The notes beneath the pieces are model-generated. The model was not told the origin of the DNA. It was given only the letters and a program-made list of their open reading frames with translations, and did not search any database. Shown piece after piece: positions 58,541 to 64,000 of a DNA stretch of 64,000 nucleotides. Source of the DNA: Shewanella electrica (GTDB lineage Bacteria > Pseudomonadota > Gammaproteobacteria > Enterobacterales > Shewanellaceae); contig NZ_JAKOGG010000008.1 in assembly GCF_022321485.1 (NCBI RefSeq), positions 62,001-126,000 of the forward strand. Direction: 5' to 3'. Every line of letters begins with the position of its first letter. The stretch's first letter is position 1. Made by a program: the position numbers and the translations under genes.

Positions 58541-59409
58541 TGTTATAGTTCCTTCTATGTTAACTCAGGGTATATCGCTCAGTAACTCGCGCCACAAGGC
58601 GCAGCGACTGATGTCGATTCGGTTGAGACACTCTGTCGTTGGTGCTCTTTTATTGGTTTTTTTGGGGGAAATACGGCTATCACTATGCTGCGCTGGCGCG
58701 ATAACTGCGTGGCATAAGCCGCAATAACATCAATGAGTTGGCGGCGTTGATTGCGAAACTGGAAGATAACAATGCGCAATAAGGCGGAAAGTCGGTCACG
58801 CTGGGGAATCATCCACGGCGGGCAATATTGGGTTACATCATGGTGATGCTTAGCAAAGGCAGAACGGGCACGACGATCAAACGAGGGCAAATCATGGGGG
58901 CTGTTAACGTCAGTCAAACGATGGCGAGCAATCATCACAATAACACTCCGTGTTATGGCCGTTTCACCTCATGTGAATGTGCTCAGACTAGCTGACTTTT
59001 TATCAAGTCAGCAACATAAAATTAATCTCAGCGTTAACCTTATAACCATCTTTACTATTGTTATGGCAATCAATCGATTAAGAACATATTTTTTGATGAG
59101 TTAACTAATCCTCTGTTTGACGTGGCGCTCACCGCCGATGACCACCGTTGTGAAGAGATCGGAACTGTCCGCCAACACTCATATGCAGCAGACGCACTCG
59201 CGCGATTTCATTCGGTATAACTTTGCCGCATGCTGACCTTCATCGGCATACATATGGCGCATTGGGTGATTGTCACCTTCACTGCGTTGATGCCGTTGCA
59301 GTGATGCAACAATTGACTCATCGATGGCGTGCCACGGTTTAAGACATAAAAATACTTTATTAACATTGGTTTAGTTGTTTTTAGGTTGTTGGTTGCGCTG
59401 ACATATGCG
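58541..59409. other. Mostly non-coding region between PL9 gene and tetR-type gene
   Basis: Contains one doubtful small gene (58579-58938, minus). The rest, 58940-59409, is AT-rich; I see AGCTGACTT-TTTATC-AAGTCAGC (about 58988-59012), a perfect 9-base inverted repeat that may be a weak terminator, and nothing else that can be supported. Confidence 0.5.
58579..58938 (-). CDS. Doubtful hypothetical protein
   Basis: 119 residues, starting GTG-ATG, with GGAG seven bases upstream. Arg-rich (MMIARHRLTDVNSPHDLPSF, RLSALLRIVIFQFRNQRRQL). No family recognised. The ribosome-binding site supports it, the low-complexity end argues against. Just upstream of the PL9 gene on the same strand. Confidence 0.35.
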   Translation of the reverse strand: MMIARHRLTDVNSPHDLPSFDRRARSAFAKHHHDVTQYCPPWMIPQRDRLSALLRIVIFQFRNQRRQLIDVIAAYATQLSRQRSIVIAVFPPKKPIKEHQRQSVSTESTSVAAPCGASY

Positions 59410-60051
59410 TTAGTCGATGTCGTTTGCTGTTGGCGCATTTTCTGGCGCTAACCATGTGGGATACATCGCCTCAATGACCGCCAATAACATCTCTTCATCC
59501 CGCGGGGTTGGCAACCTTAGCCAAGCTTCTAGCGCGCCGACCACGCCATGCGCCAAATAAGAGGCAAAGAGCGGCAGTGTATGTGGCTCCATCATTGGTG
59601 GAATCGCAAAGCCGCCACTTAAAATCTGCCGCGTAGACTGTTCAATATGATCGGCCAATACCACTCTGAGCGCATATACCGAGGTTGAATGGCTCGGTCC
59701 GGCATAAATCTGCTCATGGGTTAATACATGCTGGAAAATGCCTTGCAGCGTGCTGCGTGTCAGGTGGCGCAACAGTAAGCCGTCTTGGCGTAACCTATCC
59801 ATGCCGACGCGACGTACTTCATCTAGCTCACGGGTGAGCACATGGGTTAACAGTGCCGCAGGTGACTGCGCGTGGTCGTAGAATGTGCCACGGTTTACGC
59901 CTGCACAGCGCGTTAATTCAGCGACCGATACACTGGCGATGTCGCGTTCAGATGCGAGGGTTAACACGGCCTCAGCTAAACGGGCGCGGGTGCGCTCAAT
60001 GCGAGCATCACACACGGGCGCGGCACTAGCATCAATGATGTTGGTTGGCAA
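59410..60051 (-). CDS. TetR/AcrR-family repressor
   Basis: 213 residues. Helix-turn-helix at about 18-65: RIERTRARLAEAVLTLASER, DIASVSVAELTRCAGVNRGT, FYDHAQSPAALL. The start is TTG at 60051, chosen because AGGAGG lies five bases upstream; no ATG is well placed. The C-terminal ligand domain resembles the TetR_C_7 type. Divergent from the NmrA-family gene; two CCGACA-N2-TGTCG operators lie between them and two more before the SDR gene at 51619. Likely a sensor of an electrophile, quinone or aldehyde, judging from the enzymes nearby. Confidence 0.9.
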   Translation of the reverse strand: MPTNIIDASAAPVCDARIERTRARLAEAVLTLASERDIASVSVAELTRCAGVNRGTFYDHAQSPAALLTHVLTRELDEVRRVGMDRLRQDGLLLRHLTRSTLQGIFQHVLTHEQIYAGPSHSTSVYALRVVLADHIEQSTRQILSGGFAIPPMMEPHTLPLFASYLAHGVVGALEAWLRLPTPRDEEMLLAVIEAMYPTWLAPENAPTANDID

Positions 60052-60094
60052 CTTTGCCTCCTATTTTCCATATCGGCGACAATTTTTGCCGCAG

Positions 60095-60143
60095 TTGCAA
60101 TCCGACAGGTGTCGATTATAATGCGCAAACCGACACCTGTCGA
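60095..60143 (+). promoter_or_regulatory. NmrA-gene promoter with tandem TetR operators
   Basis: -35 TTGCAA (60095-60100), 16-base spacer, -10 TATAAT (60117-60122). Operator 1 CCGACAGGTGTCGA (60102-60115) fills the spacer; operator 2 CCGACACCTGTCGA (60130-60143) covers the start region. Binding would block this promoter and probably the divergent tetR promoter. Confidence 0.85.
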
Positions 60144-60251
60144 TCATCTCGCCTTGCATCACCGTTGCCGCATGCGGGGGCTGTCTAAGCGCTATGTCGC
60201 TGCGATATTTGGTCGGCTGCTATGAATCAGAGGCAACCATAAGGAACCGAA

Positions 60252-61163
60252 ATGACTGAGAAGATCGTTGTTGTAGCTGGCGCATCTGGTGTGCTCGGCG
60301 AAGATATTGTCAATGCTCTGCTGCAAAAGCCCAACGTTAAAGTGCGCATATTAACGCGGCCGCAGAGTGCAGCAAAGCTTACGGCGTTTCAGGATAAGGG
60401 CGCTGAGATTGTTGCCGTTGACCTTGAGCACGGTAGCAGCAAACAGTTGGCGTCAGCGTTGGCTGGTGCATTTGCTTTTGTTTCGGCCTTAAATGGTGGT
60501 CACGAGGTGATTGTTGGCGCACAGACGCGGCTCCTGCAAGCGGCGAAACAAGCCGGAGTCCGCCGTTTTATCCCTTCCAGCTTTTCCTACAATATTTTTG
60601 GTATGGATGATGGCGATAACCCCAACACCGACGAGCGCCGCGAGTTTGCCAAGATAGCCGACCGTGAACGTGGCACGGTTGAAGTGGTTCATATTCTCAA
60701 TGGTGCGTTTCTTGATAAGCGAATTGTGTTTGGTTTTCTTGGCGCGTTCGATTTGCAACAAGGGCAAGCATTGCTGTGGGGCGATGGCGATGCAGTCACC
60801 GATGTTACCACCTATTGGGATACCGCGCGCTTTACTGCCGAGGCTGCCGTGGATGAGTCGCCGGTGCCGAATGTATTGGAAGTGGCTGGGGAGACCTTGA
60901 GCTTTAATGCGCTGGTCAAAGCCTATGAAGAAGCGTCAGGAAAATCGATCACTATCGTTAATCAGGGCAGCATGGCGGATCTCGACCAAGAGATTGCCCG
61001 TCGCCGTGCCGCTGAACCAGACAACTTCTACGCGTGGTTGCCGCTGATGTACTATCGCGGCTCGTTTGGCGGTAAAGGTAAGCTAAAGGCGATCGCCAAT
61101 AGTCGTTATCCCAATATTCAGCCAGAAAGCGTGCGCGAGTATGTGCGGCGAGAGCAGCTGTAA
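60252..61163 (+). CDS. NmrA-family NAD(P)-binding protein
   Basis: 303 residues. Rossmann N-terminus IVVVAGASGVLGEDIVNALL with G-x-x-G-x-x-G, atypical SDR of the NmrA/isoflavone-reductase-like group (RRFIPSSFSYNIFGMDDGDN, VEVVHILNGAFLDKRIVFGF). The classical YxxxK pair is not evident, so it may be a redox sensor or a reductase of unknown substrate. AAGGAA before the ATG. Transcribed from the operator-flanked promoter at 60095. Confidence 0.88.
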   Translation: MTEKIVVVAGASGVLGEDIVNALLQKPNVKVRILTRPQSAAKLTAFQDKGAEIVAVDLEHGSSKQLASALAGAFAFVSALNGGHEVIVGAQTRLLQAAKQAGVRRFIPSSFSYNIFGMDDGDNPNTDERREFAKIADRERGTVEVVHILNGAFLDKRIVFGFLGAFDLQQGQALLWGDGDAVTDVTTYWDTARFTAEAAVDESPVPNVLEVAGETLSFNALVKAYEEASGKSITIVNQGSMADLDQEIARRRAAEPDNFYAWLPLMYYRGSFGGKGKLKAIANSRYPNIQPESVREYVRREQL

Positions 61164-61363
61164 TTAAGCGGGTTGACCACAGCGCATGCTGTTGGTGTGG
61201 TCAACCAACTGCAATCCTGATCAAGTGAGCGGCGCAGAGCGTAAACCACGCTCTACCTTGTATCAGTTACCGCAATATCCCAACTTAGCGCGCGTAACCA
61301 TGACGCCGTTCAGCTCACATGACCAATCTATTGACGGCCGAGATCGGCAAGAACGCCAATAAC

Positions 61364-61393
61364 AAAAAAGCGGCGCTCATTGCTGAACGCCGC
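61364..61393 (-). terminator. Terminator of the DJ-1/PfpI gene
   Basis: On the minus strand GCGGCG, 12-base loop, CGCCGC then TTTTTTG; about 37 bases past the stop codon. Confidence 0.75.
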
Positions 61394-61429
61394 GTTATCT
61401 CACTTAAGGATGATGGAGCTTAACGGTGA

Positions 61430-62110
61430 TTAGCCGCGTAACTGGGTTAATATCGCTGCCGCTACGGGGGCGGAGCTGGCTGGGTTTTGGCCGGTGATCA
61501 GCTTGCCATCTTCCACCACATACGGCGCCCAGTTTTCGGTTTTATGATAATGCGCGCCGAGGCGTTTAAACTCATCCTCAATCAAAAATGGCACCACATC
61601 GGTTAACTGCACGTCGGCTTCTTCACCGTTGGTAAAGCCAGTGACGTTACGGCCTTTGATCAATGGCTCGCCATTGCTGGCTTTGACATCACGCAGTACC
61701 GCTGGCGCGTGGCACACAAAGCCGGTGATTTTGTTGGCGGCGGTAAAGGCTTCAATCAGTTTGATTGAGTCGGTTGAGTTGGTCAGGTCCCACAACGGGC
61801 CGTGACCGCCGGGATAGAACACCGCATCAAAGCCATCAGCGTTGACGGTTGCCAGTTTCACTGTATTTGCCAATGCATGCTGTGCATCAGCATCTTGATT
61901 AAAGCGGCGGGTAAGATCGGTTTGAAAATCTTCCAACGCACTTTTTGGATCGAGTGGCGGTTGGCCGCCCAGTGGTGAGGCTAACACTAGCTCGGCCCCC
62001 GCGTCTTTGAAGGTGTAATACGGCGCGGCAAACTCTTCTAACCAAAAGCCAGTTTTTTCACCTGTGTTACCCAATTCGCTGTGGGATGTCAGCACCATAA
62101 GAATTTTCAT
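61430..62110 (-). CDS. DJ-1/PfpI family protein (HchA-like)
   Basis: 226 residues. Nucleophile elbow GFVCHAPAVLR with the conserved Cys-His, YPGGHGPLWDL with the Gly-Gly-His, and TGFWLEEFAAPYYTFKDAG, which contains the conserved Glu. The pattern fits class I glutamine-amidotransferase-like Hsp31/glyoxalase III-type proteins that act on methylglyoxal or similar aldehydes. Start MKILMVLTSH has GGAGTAAC upstream. Third gene of the minus-strand group ohr-aldehyde dehydrogenase-DJ-1. Confidence 0.9.
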   Translation of the reverse strand: MKILMVLTSHSELGNTGEKTGFWLEEFAAPYYTFKDAGAELVLASPLGGQPPLDPKSALEDFQTDLTRRFNQDADAQHALANTVKLATVNADGFDAVFYPGGHGPLWDLTNSTDSIKLIEAFTAANKITGFVCHAPAVLRDVKASNGEPLIKGRNVTGFTNGEEADVQLTDVVPFLIEDEFKRLGAHYHKTENWAPYVVEDGKLITGQNPASSAPVAAAILTQLRG

Positions 62111-62174
62111 TGGTTACTCCTCAGCCCGGTGGGCTAATGTGATTATCGGTTGATGCATAAACGCGTTATGCGTG

Positions 62175-63593
62175 TTATTGGCTAAAAAGTGCCGCTAATT
62201 CGGCGTGTTTTTGTTGATACGGCGCTCGCAAACGTAAGTTGGATGCTCCATCTTTGCTTTGCACTACCACGGGTTTGGCGTGGCTAAAACGACGGAAACC
62301 GTGAATGCCATGATAAGCGCCAATCCCCGATGCGCCGACACCACCAAACGGTAAGTTGTCGATAGATGCATGGGTCATCACATCGTTAATCACCAGTGCG
62401 CCTGAGGTGGTCCGGGCAGCAAAACGTTGTTGCTGTTGTGGATCATCGCTAAACAAATAGGCTGCTAACGGCCGTGGATGGGCGTTGATATATTCCAGCG
62501 CATCATCAAATTGTTGGTACGTTTTTAGCGGTAGCAGCGGGCCAAAAATCTCCTCCTGCATGATCAGCATGTCATCGCTGACATTGAGCACCAGTTGCGG
62601 TGCCAGTTTGCGTTGCTGTGCATCAATGGCTTGTTCTCCTGTGGGAGCCAAACTGATGATCTGCGCACCTTTGGCCGCTGCATCATCCAGCAGGGTTTGT
62701 AATCGTTCAAAATGCGCTTGGCTAATAATCGCAGTGTAATCGTCATTGTGCTGGAGGCTGGCAAAGCTTGCTTGCATAAACTGACGCGCCGCGGCGACAA
62801 AGCTGTCCGTTTGTTCCGCTGGCAGCAAGACATAGTCAGGCGAAACACAGATCTGCCCAGCATTGAAGGTTTTTACCGTCAGCACACGTGCGGCTGCTTG
62901 GTCAATGTCAGCGTCTTCGGCGATGACGACGGGAGATTTTCCTCCCAGCTCGAGCGTCACTGGCACTAAGTTCTCCGCCGCTGCCCGCATCACATGTTTG
63001 CCAACCGCGCTGCTGCCAGTGAACACCAGATGATCGAAAGGTAACGCACTAAACACCTTACCAATCTCGGCATCGCCTAACACCACCGCTAGCTCTTGAG
63101 CATCAAAATAGTGCGCGACTAACTCCGCTAACAACTGCGAGGTGCGCGGTGTCAGTTCTGACGGTTTTAACATTGCCGTGTTACCAGCTGCGAAGATCCC
63201 CGCTAATGGCCCAAATGCTAAATTGAGCGGAAAGTTCCACGGGCTGATGACACCAACCACACCGAGCGGTTGCTGCTGAATGTAGGTTTGCATGCCCGCA
63301 GCAGGCGCATCCACTTGCTCCGGTTGCATCCATTGCTCGACATGATCAGCGGCAAATTTGAGTGCACCGACACTGCTGGCAATGTCGGCCAGCAGGGTTT
63401 GATAACCACTGCGATGCCCAAAATCTGCGCTGATGGCGGCGGTGAGCTGCGTATGATTGTCGCTGAGCAATTTCACTGCGCGCAGCAAGCGGTCGCGGCG
63501 CAATGCCGCACTTGCTGGGCCGCGTTGCAGTTGCGCCTGTTGCAAGCTGTTGAGGATGCGCTGTAAGTCCGCGGCGGTATGTTGGTTGGTCAT
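62175..63593 (-). CDS. Aldehyde dehydrogenase, coniferyl aldehyde dehydrogenase-like
   Basis: 472 residues. NAD(P)+-dependent oxidation of aldehydes. Landmarks: GVISPWNFPLNLAFGPLAGI, KPSELTPRTSQLLAEL, FTGSSAVGKHVMRAAAENLV, general base Glu in TLELGGKSPVVI, catalytic Cys in FNAGQICVSPDY, and EEIFGPLLPL. The NAGQICVSPDY form and overall length fit the class 3/CalB-like group acting on aromatic or medium-chain aldehydes. AAGGAA precedes the ATG. 28 bases after ohr. Confidence 0.93.
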   Translation of the reverse strand: MTNQHTAADLQRILNSLQQAQLQRGPASAALRRDRLLRAVKLLSDNHTQLTAAISADFGHRSGYQTLLADIASSVGALKFAADHVEQWMQPEQVDAPAAGMQTYIQQQPLGVVGVISPWNFPLNLAFGPLAGIFAAGNTAMLKPSELTPRTSQLLAELVAHYFDAQELAVVLGDAEIGKVFSALPFDHLVFTGSSAVGKHVMRAAAENLVPVTLELGGKSPVVIAEDADIDQAAARVLTVKTFNAGQICVSPDYVLLPAEQTDSFVAAARQFMQASFASLQHNDDYTAIISQAHFERLQTLLDDAAAKGAQIISLAPTGEQAIDAQQRKLAPQLVLNVSDDMLIMQEEIFGPLLPLKTYQQFDDALEYINAHPRPLAAYLFSDDPQQQQRFAARTTSGALVINDVMTHASIDNLPFGGVGASGIGAYHGIHGFRRFSHAKPVVVQSKDGASNLRLRAPYQQKHAELAALFSQ

Positions 63594-63621
63594 TGGTAAA
63601 TTCCTTCGCTAGCGAGTCACG

Positions 63622-64000
63622 TTAGAGCACAGTTAACTGTACGTCGATATTGCCGCGAGTGGCGTTGGAATACGGGCACACTTGATGCGCTTCAGCCACT
63701 AAGGCTTCGGCCGCCGCTTTGTCGACGTTAGGCATCTGGATTTTCAGCGCAATCGCCAAACCAAAACCTTTTTCTTCCCGTGGGCCAATGGCAACTTCGG
63801 CGGTGACTCGTGTGTCATCGGGCACTTTGACGTATTTCGCTTTGTCGCTGGCAGCAACGGCTTTCATGGCACTTAAAAAACAGGCGGCATAACCGGTAGC
63901 AAATAGCTGCTCTGGGTTGTTACCAAAACCTCGGCCACCTAGCTCTTTCGGCGCGCCGAGCCATACGTGGAGCGAACCATCTTCGGTGCTCGCATAACCA
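63622..64000 (-). CDS. ohr: Organic hydroperoxide resistance protein Ohr (5' end outside window)
   Basis: The frame is open to the window edge, giving the last 125 residues. Both peroxidatic cysteine regions of OsmC/Ohr proteins are visible: FATGYAACFLSAMKAV and VCPYSNATRGNIDVQLTVL. The LFATGYAACF and CPYSNATRGN wording is that of Ohr rather than OsmC. Thiol peroxidase that reduces organic and fatty-acid hydroperoxides using lipoylated proteins. A full Ohr has about 140 residues, so about 15 are missing. No ohrR is seen inside the window. Confidence 0.92.
   Translation of the reverse strand, partial: GYASTEDGSLHVWLGAPKELGGRGFGNNPEQLFATGYAACFLSAMKAVAASDKAKYVKVPDDTRVTAEVAIGPREEKGFGLAIALKIQMPNVDKAAAEALVAEAHQVCPYSNATRGNIDVQLTVL

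Noticed and set aside
59208-59438. 76-codon minus-strand frame downstream of the tetR-type gene
   Set aside because: Overlaps the end of the regulator gene, no ribosome-binding site and no recognisable domain.

Overview
The window looks like chromosomal DNA of a Shewanella-type gammaproteobacterium. It carries two paralogous Cys-type periplasmic formate dehydrogenase operons with their DUF3305/DUF3306/TorD/FdhD accessories, a tupABC-mobA-mobB/moeA block next to mutM, prlC beside gor, GlyGly-CTERM-tailed M6 peptidase, and a RyhB-type small RNA locus. Genus assignment is inference from gene content and order; no rRNA or tRNA gene is present.

Layout. 1-9060: housekeeping and redox genes (AlkD-like repair protein, gor, an outer-membrane barrel, prlC, thioesterase, GST, a LysR regulator, a Tag-like glycosylase). 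9061-11256: four RyhB-type sRNA genes in the same orientation, each with its own Fur-box promoter and terminator, with heptanucleotide repeats between them and one small membrane-protein gene between copies 1 and 2. 11257-19672: a Cache-domain sensor kinase and NtrC-type regulator divergent from tupABC, mobA and a mobB-moeA fusion; tup has a canonical sigma-54 promoter. 19703-30030: mutM, an MscS-family channel, a histidine-rich ZIP-like protein, a MarC protein, an M6 peptidase with a lipoprotein partner, ubiC and a FliL-like protein, punctuated by small TIR-flanked elements. 30092-45816: the formate dehydrogenase region. 46061-49969: a HemN-family radical SAM protein and a GH2 glycosidase.

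49970-59400 is accessory DNA: a decayed YefM/ParE-type toxin-antitoxin pair and a near-identical orphan antitoxin, an array of short hairpins, an SDR gene, a cold-shock gene, a five-gene operon of small acidic unknown proteins plus a fragment of one of them 6 kb away, and a PL9-type pectate lyase with a ricin-type lectin domain. 59410-64000: a TetR regulator divergent from an NmrA-family gene, then DJ-1/PfpI, aldehyde dehydrogenase and Ohr genes.

Two regulatory circuits stand out. First, the NtrC-type regulator probably acts at both the tungstate-uptake operon and the formate dehydrogenase operon: both have a GG-N10-GC sigma-54 promoter and an upstream copy of AGACAAATTGTC. This would join oxyanion uptake, cofactor synthesis and the enzyme using it. 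Second, the TetR operator CCGACA-N2-TGTCGG occurs as a tandem pair around the promoter of the NmrA gene beside tetR and, with the same layout, around the promoter of the SDR gene 9 kb away. The four-copy RyhB locus is the most unusual feature.
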